A DNA stretch of 24,293 nucleotides from JBARCX01 sp049794535 (GCA_049794535.1 JBARCX010000301.1:1-24293), one strand, 5' to 3'. Counted from the stretch's first letter, positions 15,295 through 23,460 are shown. Notes: generated by a model not told the origin, from the sequence alone. Numbers and translations are program-made.

Positions 15295-15678
15295 TTAGTC
15301 GCTGCTGTTCATGGAGGGCATCGAAGACATCGGGTGCATCATATTCACGTTCATGTTGTGCAGCACCCATAGGGAGCCGACCACCACGATCGCGATGATG
15401 AGCAGCGTGAACACCATGATGGTGAAGTTTTCGCGCTGCTCGGGCGAGGTACCGATGTGCATGAAGAACGCCAGCTGCACAAGAACCTGCGCAATACAGA
15501 ACACCACAATGCCCGGCACGATCCACTCATGGGGCACCGCGCCCGACATGACGCAGCCGAAAGACAGCAGCGTGAGTACGATCGAGAGCGCGAAACCAAC
15601 AAGGTAGGACTTCAGGCTGCCGTGGGCCGAGGAATGGCTATTCGACGCATGAGCAGAATGATCGTGATGGCTCGACAT
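15295..15678 (-). CDS. cyoD: Cytochrome bo3 ubiquinol oxidase subunit IV
   Basis: Small accessory subunit of the bo3 quinol oxidase, thought to assist copper-site assembly. The 127-residue protein has a His/Ser-rich cytoplasmic N-terminus and three transmembrane segments (about 24-46, 52-73 and 86-107). The motifs LKSYLVGFALSIVLTLLSF and QLAFFMHIGTSPEQREN are typical of CyoD. The tail is Met-rich (NMNVNMMHPMSSMPSM), somewhat unusual. Its start shares one base with the cyoC stop (TGATG). It is the last gene of the operon: a terminator follows, and no cyoE (heme O synthase) is present here. Confidence 0.96.
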   Translation of the reverse strand: MSSHHDHSAHASNSHSSAHGSLKSYLVGFALSIVLTLLSFGCVMSGAVPHEWIVPGIVVFCIAQVLVQLAFFMHIGTSPEQRENFTIMVFTLLIIAIVVVGSLWVLHNMNVNMMHPMSSMPSMNSSD

Positions 15679-16319
15679 CAGAGCACTCCCATCAGATAGA
15701 CAAAGCTGAAAACGCAGATCCAGATGATATCCAGGAAGTGCCAGAACAAACTCAGGCAGGAAAGCCGACGCTGAGTCACGCCATCGAGGCCAGAGCGGCG
15801 CACCATGTCGATCATCACGGCGATCCAGATCAGGCCACAGGTAACGTGCAGACCGTGGGTACCCACCAGGAAGAAGTACGAAGACAGGAACGCACTACGG
15901 TCCGGGCCTGCACCGATATGGATCAGATGCGCAAACTCGTGGATTTCCATGCCGACGAAGCCAGCACCAACCAGGAAGGTCACCACCAACCAGGCGATCA
16001 CCTGGTTACGGCGACCCGCATGCATGCTCAACATCGCCATACCGAAGGTGAAGCTACTGACCAGCAGCAGCATCGTCTCGGTCAATACATAAGGCAGCTC
16101 GAAAATCGCCCTGCCGTCCGGGCCACCCGCCGTAGCGTGGGACAACACAGCAAAGGTGGCGAACAGCGCTGAAAAGATCAGGCAGTCGCTCATCAGGTAG
16201 ATCCAGAACCCGAGCAGGGTCTTGGATCCATCGTCGTGCTCGTGATGAGCACCGACATCGTGGCTGGCGCCGCCGTGGATGGCGGCTCCGTGGTTAGCGG
16301 TAATGACGGAACTGCTCAT
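15678..16319 (-). CDS. cyoC: Cytochrome bo3 ubiquinol oxidase subunit III
   Basis: Integral membrane subunit of the proton-pumping bo3 quinol oxidase. The 213-residue protein has a His-rich N-terminal stretch (about 10-30) and five predicted transmembrane segments, starting LLGFWIYLMSDCLIFSALFATFAVL, the conserved CyoC/CoxC opening. The segment FLVGTHGLHVTCGLIWIAVM near residues 151-170 is a family hallmark. Length is close to E. coli CyoC (204). It starts two bases after the cyoB stop and its own stop overlaps the cyoD start by one base, so all four subunits should be made from one transcript. Confidence 0.97.
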   Translation of the reverse strand: MSSSVITANHGAAIHGGASHDVGAHHEHDDGSKTLLGFWIYLMSDCLIFSALFATFAVLSHATAGGPDGRAIFELPYVLTETMLLLVSSFTFGMAMLSMHAGRRNQVIAWLVVTFLVGAGFVGMEIHEFAHLIHIGAGPDRSAFLSSYFFLVGTHGLHVTCGLIWIAVMIDMVRRSGLDGVTQRRLSCLSLFWHFLDIIWICVFSFVYLMGVL

Positions 16320-16321
16320 GA

Positions 16322-18337
16322 TTAGGCAACCTTCTGTCCGGCCGATGCCGGTCCAACGCGTTCGACCATCTTGTCCAACCGCACCAGGCGTGCACGCTCG
16401 ATCTTCTCGACCTCGGCAGCCGGCACGTAGTAGTCCACGTCACGATCGTAGGCGCGAGCAATGAACGACCCAATCATGCCCACCAAACCAAGCGCGGCCA
16501 GTGCCCAGATATGCCAGATCAAGCCGAAACCCAGGGCGACACTGAAGGCACCCATGATGACGCCCACGCCGGTGTTACGCGGCATATGGATGTCTTCGTA
16601 ATGCGCAGGCCGCTGATAGGCACGACCGGTTTCTTTGTCCTCCCAGAACTGATCCAACACCTCGACCTTCGGCACGATGGCAAAGTTGTAGAACGGCGGC
16701 GGCGAACTCGTCTCCCATTCCAGGGTACGACCGCCCCACGGATCGCCGGTCAGATCACGATTCAATTCACGATTGCGAATGCTCACGTAGAGCTGCAGCA
16801 GCGTGAAGAAGATGCCGGCCGCAATGATCACCGCACCGATCAACGCCACGATCAGGTAGGGCTGCCACTCAGGGTTGGCGTAATGGTTCATACGACGCGT
16901 CATGCCCTTCAAGCCGAGGATGTACAGCGGCACGAAGGCAACGTAGAAACCAACCAGCCAGCACCAGAACGAAGCCTTGCCCCAGCGCTCTTCCAGCTTG
17001 AAACCGAAGGCCTTCGGGAACCAGTAGTTCATCGCCGCCAGGCAGCCAAACACCACGCCGCCGATGATCACGTTATGGAAGTGAGCAATCAGGAACAGGC
17101 TGTTATGCAGTACGAAGTCCGCACCCGGCACAGCCAGCAGCACACCGGTCATGCCGCCAATGGTGAACGTGACCATAAAGCCGATTGTCCACAACACGGG
17201 CACCGTAAGGCGCACACGGCCGCGATACATGGTGAACAGCCAGTTGAACAACTTCACGCCGGTAGGCACCGAAATGATCATCGTCATGATGCCGAAGAAG
17301 GCATTGACGTTGGCGCCCGAACCCATGGTGAAGAAGTGGTGCAACCATACGAGGAACGACAGCACGCCGATCGCACAGGTCGCATAGACCATCGACTTGT
17401 AGCCGAACAACGGCTTGCCGGAGAACGTAGAGATGATCTCCGAGAACGCGCCAAAGCAAGGCAGGATCAGGATGTAGACCTCAGGGTGCCCCCATATCCA
17501 GATGAGGTTGATGTACATCATCGGGTTGCCACCAAGCTCGTTGGTGAAGAAGTGCATACCCAGGTAACGGTCTGCCGCAAGCAACGCCAACGTGACGGTC
17601 AGCACCGGGAAAGCCGCGACGATCAGGATGTTGGTGACCAGCGCCGTCCAGGTGAACACCGGCATCTGCATCAGCTTCATGCCCGGGGTGCGCATGCGCA
17701 GGATGGTCACGACGAAGTTGATACCGGTCAGGGTCGTGCCCAATCCTGATATCTGCAATGACCATATGTAGTAGTCGACACCGACCGTCGGACTGAAACC
17801 AAGCTCCGACAATGGCGGATACGCCAGCCAGCCAGTGGCGGCAAAATCGCCAATGAACATCGACATCATGATCAGCACCGCACCCGCCGCAGCCAGCCAG
17901 AAGCTGAGCGAGTTGAGGAACGGATACGCCACGTCGCGGGCACCGATCTGCAGCGGCACAACGATGTTCATCAGGCCGATGACAAACGGCATCGCCATGA
18001 AGAAGATCATGATGACGCCGTGGGCGCTGAAGATCTGGTCATAGTGATGCGGCGGCAAATAGCCCGCCGCATCGTTCACCGCCATCGCTTGCTGCGCACG
18101 CATCATGATCGCGTCTGCGAAACCACGCAGCAGCATGACCAGCGCCAGGACGATGTACATCACGCCAATACGCTTGTGATCGACGGAGGTGAACCACTCC
18201 GTCCACAGGTACTTCCATTTGCCGGCGTAGGTGATCGCACTCAGCAGCGCTATGCCGCCGAGAAGAACAACGGCCAGCGTCCCCATGATGATCGGCTCAT
18301 GGAATGGAATGGAGTCCAGAGAAAGTTTTCCGAACAT
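16322..18337 (-). CDS. cyoB: Cytochrome bo3 ubiquinol oxidase subunit I
   Basis: Catalytic heme-copper subunit that reduces oxygen to water with electrons from ubiquinol while pumping protons. The 671-residue protein keeps every key residue at E. coli CyoB numbering: heme b ligands H106 and H421, CuB ligands H284, H333 and H334, cross-linked Y288 (WIWGHPEVYIL), high-spin heme ligand H419, and quinol-site R71, D75, H98 and Q101. Family motifs WLHHFFTMG and LFLIAHFHNVIIGG are present. It lies three bases after cyoA and two before cyoC. The use of heme O requires cyoE, not found here. Confidence 0.98.
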   Translation of the reverse strand: MFGKLSLDSIPFHEPIIMGTLAVVLLGGIALLSAITYAGKWKYLWTEWFTSVDHKRIGVMYIVLALVMLLRGFADAIMMRAQQAMAVNDAAGYLPPHHYDQIFSAHGVIMIFFMAMPFVIGLMNIVVPLQIGARDVAYPFLNSLSFWLAAAGAVLIMMSMFIGDFAATGWLAYPPLSELGFSPTVGVDYYIWSLQISGLGTTLTGINFVVTILRMRTPGMKLMQMPVFTWTALVTNILIVAAFPVLTVTLALLAADRYLGMHFFTNELGGNPMMYINLIWIWGHPEVYILILPCFGAFSEIISTFSGKPLFGYKSMVYATCAIGVLSFLVWLHHFFTMGSGANVNAFFGIMTMIISVPTGVKLFNWLFTMYRGRVRLTVPVLWTIGFMVTFTIGGMTGVLLAVPGADFVLHNSLFLIAHFHNVIIGGVVFGCLAAMNYWFPKAFGFKLEERWGKASFWCWLVGFYVAFVPLYILGLKGMTRRMNHYANPEWQPYLIVALIGAVIIAAGIFFTLLQLYVSIRNRELNRDLTGDPWGGRTLEWETSSPPPFYNFAIVPKVEVLDQFWEDKETGRAYQRPAHYEDIHMPRNTGVGVIMGAFSVALGFGLIWHIWALAALGLVGMIGSFIARAYDRDVDYYVPAAEVEKIERARLVRLDKMVERVGPASAGQKVA

Positions 18338-18340
18338 CGG

Positions 18341-19255
18341 TTACTCCGCAGCCTTAACTTCAGTGTTTTGCATGGTCATCTGGGCCATCGGCGCGGTGCC
18401 GGCAGCAGCAGGAGCAGCCATGTATTGATGGACGATGCCGCCGAACAGATCCGGCGAGACGTTCGAGTAATAAGTAACTGGCAAACGCATGCTGGGCTTG
18501 GCCAGCATCTCGTAAGTAGCCATGGTCAGATCTGACGATCCGGCCTTCGCCTTCTTGATCCAGTCGTCGAAACCCTGCTGCGAGGTGGCGATGGCCTGGA
18601 AGTGCATATCCGAGAAGCCTGCACCGCTGTAGTTGGCCGAAAGGCCTTCGTAGCTGCCCTCTTCGCTGGCAATCAGGTGCAACTTGGTTTCCATACCGGC
18701 CATGGCGTAGATCTGGCTACCCAGCTGCGGAATGAAGAACGAGTTCATCACCGAGCCTGAGGTGATTTTGAAGTTCACCGGCACATTGACCGGCATCGCC
18801 AGCTCGTTGACCGAGGCAACACCGTAGTCGGGGTAGATGAAAAGCCACTTCCAATCGAGCGATACAGCCTCGACGGTGATCGGCTTGACATTCGATTCGA
18901 GCGGCTTGTACGGATCAAGCGAGTAGGACGTGCGCCACGCAATCACCGCCAGGATCGAGACGATGATGCAGGGTACGGTCCAGACAACCACTTCGATCGC
19001 AGTCGAGTGCGCCCACTTGGGTGCGTAAGTGGCCTTGGTATTCGATGAGCGATAGCGCCAGGCGAAGACCAGGGTCATCACGATCACCGGAACCACGACG
19101 ATCAACATCAATCCAAGCGCGGTAAGGATCAGCGTGCGCTCTTGCATGCCGATATCGCCTTTGGGCGAAAGGACTTCCATGCTGCAACCGCTAAGGAACA
19201 CGGTAAAACCTGCGCACAGTAGGCGCATGGTGGAAACGAAGCTACGTTTGCTCAC
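18341..19255 (-). CDS. cyoA: Cytochrome bo3 ubiquinol oxidase subunit II (lipoprotein)
   Basis: Membrane-anchored subunit II of the bo3 quinol oxidase. It has a lipoprotein signal ending VFLSGC (Cys24 from the chosen start), two transmembrane helices (about 40-65 and 80-103) and a periplasmic cupredoxin domain. The copper-A ligand region is replaced by LSANYSGAGFSDMHF, which lacks the Cys and His ligands, as expected for a quinol rather than a cytochrome c oxidase. Start is uncertain: GTG at 19255 gives a signal peptide as long as in E. coli CyoA; ATG at 19228 gives a minimal 14-residue signal. Neither has a clear ribosome-binding site. A longer reading from 19387 would run through a symmetric operator-like sequence and is unlikely. 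First gene of cyoABCD. Confidence 0.95.
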   Translation of the reverse strand: MSKRSFVSTMRLLCAGFTVFLSGCSMEVLSPKGDIGMQERTLILTALGLMLIVVVPVIVMTLVFAWRYRSSNTKATYAPKWAHSTAIEVVVWTVPCIIVSILAVIAWRTSYSLDPYKPLESNVKPITVEAVSLDWKWLFIYPDYGVASVNELAMPVNVPVNFKITSGSVMNSFFIPQLGSQIYAMAGMETKLHLIASEEGSYEGLSANYSGAGFSDMHFQAIATSQQGFDDWIKKAKAGSSDLTMATYEMLAKPSMRLPVTYYSNVSPDLFGGIVHQYMAAPAAAGTAPMAQMTMQNTEVKAAE

Positions 19256-19344
19256 GAACGACTCAACTATATTGGGGGTGATGCCGGTAGGGATTGATGC
19301 CGTGGGGAGCGGCGCGCGTAGGGTAACGGGCCATCGCATCGAAT

Positions 19345-19379
19345 GACATGGGCCGAGACATAATGTCGCGGCTGATGTC
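19345..19379. promoter_or_regulatory. Symmetric four-half-site operator-like array upstream of cyoA
   Basis: Four pentamers lie in exact mirror symmetry around base 19362: GACAT at 19345-19349 and 19357-19361, then ATGTC at 19363-19367 and 19375-19379. The inner pair forms the palindrome GACATAATGTC; each outer half-site is centred 12 bp from its inner partner. The 7-bp spacers are not complementary, so the symmetry is restricted to the half-sites, as for binding by a dimer pair or tetramer. It is centred about 107 bp upstream of the cyoA start, suggesting control of the oxidase. I do not recognise the regulator. Confidence 0.55.
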
Positions 19380-19425
19380 GCGATCACGCATCGCCCTACC
19401 TATCTAATGCATGCCACGCAAGCGG

Positions 19426-19477
19426 TGTAACACGAGAATGTTTCTTCTCGAAGAATATTTCTTCTTGTCGTGTTACA
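19426..19477. repeat. Compound palindrome with nested hairpins in the cyoA-aminopeptidase gap
   Basis: Outer arms TGTAACACGA (19426-19435) and TCGTGTTACA (19468-19477) are perfectly complementary over 10 bp. The 32-base interior holds two near-identical direct repeats AAT(G/A)TTTCTTCT (19437-19448 and 19454-19465) and two 6-bp inverted repeats: CGAGAA/TTCTCG (19433-19438/19445-19450) and GAAGAA/TTCTTC (19450-19455/19459-19464). As RNA it could form one long or two short hairpins; as DNA it could be a multi-site operator. No T tract follows on either strand, so it is not a standard terminator. Confidence 0.65.
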
Positions 19478-19590
19478 TGGCAGCGCATTCCATCGCATAG
19501 CACTACTCACCATTGTCGCGCAGGCGGCGCTACCCGCCTCACCCAGAACCAAGTCGGACACAGCAGATCCACCCGTGCCGCCCTGATACC

Positions 19591-21399
19591 ATGGCGGCAA
19601 TGAACACCTCCATTTCTGCTCGCATCGCCGCCCTACGCGAGACCATGAGCCAGCATGGCGTCGCCGCATGTCTCATTCCCAGCGCTGATCCGCACCTGTC
19701 GGAATACTTGCCCGGACACTGGGCGGCGCGCGAATGGCTCTCGGGATTCACCGGATCAGCAGGCACGCTCGTCGTGACCACAAAGCATGCCGGGTTATGG
19801 ACCGATTCACGCTACTTCTCGCAAGCCGAACAGCAACTTGCAGGCAGTGGTATCACGCTGATGAAGCTGCGGGTGCCACACACGCCGGAGCATCTGGATT
19901 GGCTAGCCGACCAATTGCATAGCGGTGACGTACTGGCCGTGGCTGGCGATAGCCTCGCAGTCGCCGGTCAACGGCAGATCGAAAGAAAATTCGCAGAGGT
20001 CGGTGTGCGCCTACGCACTGATCTTGATCTGCCTGGCGTTATCTGGGCCGATCGTCCCGCCTTACCACGCGCGCCCATTACCGAACATGCACTGGCCTAT
20101 GCCTGCACGTCGCGCCTGGAAAAGCTGGCTCGTCTACGCACCCACTTACGTAAACGCGGCGCCACTCATCACCTGGTCTCCAGCCTGGACGATATCGCCT
20201 GGCTGACCAACCTCCGCGGCAGTGACGTGGAATGCAACCCCGTCTTCCTGGCTCATTTGCTGGTAGCGACCGATGGTGGGGCCACGCTCTTCGCCGGTCG
20301 CAGCAAACTCGATGACTCGCTTGTCGCAAAGCTCGCTGCCGACGGCATCGTCATTGCCGACTACACTACGGTTGTTGCCGCGCTTACCGACTTACCAGCA
20401 ACTAGCGCGCTACTGTTCGACCCCGGCCGCGTGGTCAGCGCCATCGCTGCAGCCATACCCTCCACAGTGCGTTGCATCGAAGCGGCCAATCCATCCACCG
20501 CCTTCAAGGCCTGCAAGAACACCGCTGAGCTGGATCACATCCGCGAAGTGATGCGCCGCGACGGCGCCGCACTGGTCGGTGCGTTCCATGAGATCGAGCA
20601 CCAGCTCAATGCCGGTAAGCCATTGACTGAGCTGGATGTAGATCGCTTGGTGCATGCCGCGCGCGCAGCACAACCCGATTTCGTCGGTGAAAGTTTTGCC
20701 ACCATTGCGGGCTACCAGGCCAACGGCGCCCTGCCGCATTACCGCGCCACGCAGGAAGCACATAGCGCACTGCGAACGGAAGGCTTACTCCTTATAGATT
20801 CAGGCGGCCAATACCTGGGCGGCACCACCGACATCACCCGCGTGCTCGCGCTCGGCCCCACCACCGCCGAACAACGCCGCGACGCCACGCTGGTGCTTAA
20901 AGGCATGATCGCGCTCTCCCGCGCACGCTTCCCGAAAGGCGCAAGCGGCCCGCAGCTCGATGCATTGGCGCGTGCACCTTTATGGGCCGCCGGCATGGAC
21001 TACGGCCACGGCACCGGCCATGGCGTCGGCTACTTTCTCAACGTGCACGAGGGCCCGCAGAGTATTCGGCCACCAGCCAACGGTGGCACGCTGGTGGCAT
21101 TGGAGCCAGGCATGATCTCGTCGATCGAGCCGGGCCTGTACAAACCAGGTCGCCACGGCATTCGTCACGAGAATCTGGCGGTAGTGGTTGAAGCCGAGAG
21201 CACCGAGTTCGGCGAGTACTACGCCTTCGAGACGCTTACACTGTGCCCGTTCGACCGCCGCGCCCTGGAGCCCAGCTTGCTGAATCCCGAGGAGCGCGCC
21301 TGGCTCGATGACTATCACGCCACCGTGCGCGCCGCGCTGAGCCCTCTGCTGGAAGGCGCGGATCTGGCATGGTTGACGCAACATTGCGCACCGCTTTAA
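19591..21399 (+). CDS. Xaa-Pro aminopeptidase, long three-domain form (M24B)
   Basis: Removes N-terminal residues that precede proline. From the ATG at 19591 the protein has 602 residues: two creatinase-type N-terminal domains (about 10-140 and 160-310), a pita-bread M24 domain (about 315-535) and a C-terminal extension (about 540-602). This is the architecture of eukaryotic XPNPEP1 rather than of 440-residue E. coli PepP. The metal ligands are D403 (LIDSGGQY), D414 (GGTTDITR), H477 (GHGTGHGVG), E513 (SSIEPGLY) and E527 (RHENLAV), all intact. The start is uncertain: ATG at 19600 is equally possible, and a TTG-initiated extension from 19513 is arginine-rich and not family-like. No signal peptide, so it is cytosolic. 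parE follows 75 bases on. Confidence 0.95.
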   Translation: MAAMNTSISARIAALRETMSQHGVAACLIPSADPHLSEYLPGHWAAREWLSGFTGSAGTLVVTTKHAGLWTDSRYFSQAEQQLAGSGITLMKLRVPHTPEHLDWLADQLHSGDVLAVAGDSLAVAGQRQIERKFAEVGVRLRTDLDLPGVIWADRPALPRAPITEHALAYACTSRLEKLARLRTHLRKRGATHHLVSSLDDIAWLTNLRGSDVECNPVFLAHLLVATDGGATLFAGRSKLDDSLVAKLAADGIVIADYTTVVAALTDLPATSALLFDPGRVVSAIAAAIPSTVRCIEAANPSTAFKACKNTAELDHIREVMRRDGAALVGAFHEIEHQLNAGKPLTELDVDRLVHAARAAQPDFVGESFATIAGYQANGALPHYRATQEAHSALRTEGLLLIDSGGQYLGGTTDITRVLALGPTTAEQRRDATLVLKGMIALSRARFPKGASGPQLDALARAPLWAAGMDYGHGTGHGVGYFLNVHEGPQSIRPPANGGTLVALEPGMISSIEPGLYKPGRHGIRHENLAVVVEAESTEFGEYYAFETLTLCPFDRRALEPSLLNPEERAWLDDYHATVRAALSPLLEGADLAWLTQHCAPL

Positions 21400-21431
21400 G
21401 TCACAAGCCGTTCGCTTGACCCTTCCATCCC

Positions 21432-21451
21432 GCGCCGCCATGCTGCGGCGC
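21432..21451 (+). other. GC-rich hairpin in the aminopeptidase-parE gap
   Basis: Arms GCGCCGC (21432-21438) and GCGGCGC (21445-21451) are perfectly complementary around a 6-base loop CATGCT. No T tract follows, so it is not a standard terminator. A TTGACC at 21416-21421 could be a -35 box, but at 17-bp spacing the -10 would be the poor CATGCT in the loop. It may be an attenuating or mRNA-stabilising hairpin in front of parE; function unknown. Confidence 0.4.
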
Positions 21452-21474
21452 CTTCATCGATTCGATCCTCACGC

Positions 21475-23364
21475 ATGAGCAGTCGCTACAACGCCGCCGA
21501 TATCGAAGTCCTCTCAGGCCTGGACCCGGTCAAACGCCGGCCGGGCATGTATACCGACACCAGCCGCCCGAACCATATGGCGCAGGAGGTCATCGATAAC
21601 TCGGTGGACGAAGCCCTAGCCGGCCACGCGAAGTCGATCGAGGTGACCTTGCATTCGGATGGCTCGGTCGAGGTCTGTGACGATGGCCGCGGCATGCCGG
21701 TGGACATCCACCCCGAGGAAGGCATCCCCGGCGTTGAGCTGATCCTCACCCGACTACACGCCGGCGGCAAATTCTCCGGCAAGAACTACAACTTCTCCGG
21801 CGGCTTGCACGGCGTGGGTGTATCGGTGGTCAACGCGCTGTCTACCCGCGTAGAAGTGACCATTCGCCGTGACGGCAATGAATACCGCATGGCCTTCGAA
21901 CACGGCAACCGCGTTAGCGAGCTGGAAATCATCGGCACGGTACCGAAGAAGAAAACCGGCACCACCGTGCGCTTTTGGGCCGATGCGAAATACTTCGATT
22001 CACCGAAGATCTCGCTGATCAAACTCAAGCATCTGCTCCGCGCGAAAGCCGTGCTGTGCGCCGGCCTCAATGTAAAGCTCACGGACGAAGCCAGCGGCGA
22101 AGTCAGTGAATGGTTCTACGAAGACGGCCTGCGCGACTACCTGCGTGGCGAACTGGATGGCTCTGAAGCGCTGCCCAACGAATTGTTCGTACATCACATA
22201 TCGCGCGATGTCGAAGGCATGGACGTAGCCCTAGCCTGGCTGCCAGAAGGCGAGTTGGTGCAGGAGAGCTACGTCAACCTGATTCCAACGGCGCAGGGCG
22301 GCACCCACGTTAACGGCTTGCGTAGCGGCCTTACCAATGCGATCCGCGAGTTCTGCGACATCCGCAACTTGCTTCCGCGCGGCGTGAAGCTCGCCCCCGA
22401 AGATGTGTGGGAACGGCTCGCCTTCGTGCTCAGCGCAAAACTGCAAGATCCGCAGTTTGCCGGCCAGACCAAGGAGCGACTGTCCTCGCGCCAAGCGGCA
22501 GGCATGGTCGAAAACATCATCCACGATGCCTTCAGCCTGTGGCTCAACCAGAACGTGGATCTTGGTGAGCGCATCGCGCAGCTTGCCATTGAGCGCGCCA
22601 GTGCACGTCTCAAGGCCGCCAAGCAGGTCGTGCGCAAGAAGATCACTCAAGGCCCTGCCCTACCCGGCAAACTGGCCGACTGCACCGCGACCGATTTGTC
22701 GCGCACCGAACTGTTCCTGGTCGAAGGTGATTCGGCCGGCGGTAGCGCCAAGCAGGCGCGCGATAAAGAGTTCCAGGCAATCCTGCCACTGCGCGGCAAA
22801 ATCCTGAACACCTGGGAAGTCGAATCGACGTCGGTGCTGGCTTCGGAAGAGGTGCACAACCTCGCCGTCGCGATCGGCTGCGATCCGGGCAAGGACGATC
22901 TCTCCGGTCTGCGCTACGGCAAGGTGATCATCCTCGCCGATGCCGACTCCGACGGCCTGCACATCGCTACCCTGCTGTCGGCGCTGTTCCTCAAACACTT
23001 CCCGCACTTGGTCAGTGAGGGCCACGTCTTCGTCGCTATGCCACCGCTGTTCCGCGTCGACGTGGGTAAGCAGGTGTTCTATTGCCTCGACGAAAGCGAA
23101 AAGCAGTCGATGCTCGAGCGCATTGAGCGCGAGAAGATGAAAGGCGCCGTCAGCACTACCCGCTTCAAAGGTCTGGGTGAGATGAATCCCCCGCAGCTGC
23201 GCGAGTCCACCATTCATCCCGACACCCGTCGCCTTGTGCAGCTCACGGTCGACGAAGGTGACGGCACCGCGAAATTGATGGACATGCTTCTGGCCAAGAA
23301 GCGGTCCAGCGATCGCAAAGCCTGGCTGGAAGAGAAAGGCGACCTAGCCACACTCGAGGTCTAG
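21475..23364 (+). CDS. parE: DNA topoisomerase IV subunit B
   Basis: ATPase subunit of topoisomerase IV, which decatenates daughter chromosomes together with ParC. The 629-residue protein (E. coli ParE has 630) carries a GHKL ATPase domain with EVIDNSVDEALAG, DDGRGMP and SGGLHGVGVSVVNALS, then a transducer domain with QGGTHVNG. The TOPRIM part has EGDSAGGSAKQARDKEFQ, LPLRGKILN and DADSDGLHIATLL. The Ser and Leu of DNSVDEALAG and DADSDGLHI mark ParE rather than GyrB (DNAIDEALAG, DADVDGSHI). No ribosome-binding site is obvious before the ATG, but the N-terminus aligns with E. coli. parC is not in the window. Confidence 0.98.
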   Translation: MSSRYNAADIEVLSGLDPVKRRPGMYTDTSRPNHMAQEVIDNSVDEALAGHAKSIEVTLHSDGSVEVCDDGRGMPVDIHPEEGIPGVELILTRLHAGGKFSGKNYNFSGGLHGVGVSVVNALSTRVEVTIRRDGNEYRMAFEHGNRVSELEIIGTVPKKKTGTTVRFWADAKYFDSPKISLIKLKHLLRAKAVLCAGLNVKLTDEASGEVSEWFYEDGLRDYLRGELDGSEALPNELFVHHISRDVEGMDVALAWLPEGELVQESYVNLIPTAQGGTHVNGLRSGLTNAIREFCDIRNLLPRGVKLAPEDVWERLAFVLSAKLQDPQFAGQTKERLSSRQAAGMVENIIHDAFSLWLNQNVDLGERIAQLAIERASARLKAAKQVVRKKITQGPALPGKLADCTATDLSRTELFLVEGDSAGGSAKQARDKEFQAILPLRGKILNTWEVESTSVLASEEVHNLAVAIGCDPGKDDLSGLRYGKVIILADADSDGLHIATLLSALFLKHFPHLVSEGHVFVAMPPLFRVDVGKQVFYCLDESEKQSMLERIEREKMKGAVSTTRFKGLGEMNPPQLRESTIHPDTRRLVQLTVDEGDGTAKLMDMLLAKKRSSDRKAWLEEKGDLATLEV

Positions 23365-23370
23365 TCAAAC

Positions 23371-23451
23371 GTTTATTTCAGATCTCCGCGTAGCTCACAT
23401 CAAAATAAACCTGATGGTGCATTGCCCCGTTCAGCACAGGCTGCGCGGAGA
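23371..23451 (+). other. Two interlocked inverted repeats (pseudoknot topology) after parE
   Basis: GTTTATTT (23371-23378) is complementary to AAATAAAC (23403-23410), and TCTCCGCG (23383-23390), inside that loop, is complementary to CGCGGAGA (23444-23451) outside it. Two perfect 8-bp stems in the order 1-2-1'-2' are the arrangement of an H-type pseudoknot, with loops of 4, 12 and 33 bases. It lies between the parE stop (23364) and the lipoprotein gene. No U tract follows. Whether it folds as RNA, ends parE, or has two unrelated DNA sites is open. Confidence 0.45.
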
Positions 23452-23454
23452 CTG

Positions 23455-23460
23455 TATATA
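23455..23460 (+). promoter_or_regulatory. Candidate -10 box for the lipoprotein gene
   Basis: TATATA followed by AA, in an otherwise GC-rich stretch, about 70 bases before the lipoprotein start. No good -35 lies at 16-18 bp; TTCAGC (23430-23435) is at 19 bp. It directly abuts the right arm of the second inverted repeat, so that repeat could overlap a promoter. Confidence 0.35.

Larger units (their letters stand above)
19256..19590. other. Divergent intergenic region between cyoA and the aminopeptidase gene
   Basis: About 335 bases without a supported gene. From the cyoA side it holds a TATAGT hexamer on the minus strand (19266-19271) without a good -35, the four-half-site GACAT array (19345-19379), the compound palindrome (19426-19477), and about 110 further bases before the aminopeptidase ATG with no clear promoter or ribosome-binding site. 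Short in-frame extensions of both genes into it have no family match. Confidence 0.7.

Noticed and set aside
16511..17749. Long open frame (412 codons) on the plus strand opposite cyoB
   Set aside because: Antisense shadow of a gene with full family conservation; the predicted protein is His/Gln/Arg-rich with no domain and no ribosome-binding site. GC-biased codons of cyoB explain the absence of stops.
19402..19430. TTACAC-17-TTAGAT on the minus strand as a cyoA promoter
   Set aside because: Correct spacing but only two and three matches to the -35 and -10 consensus; not convincing without a mapped start.
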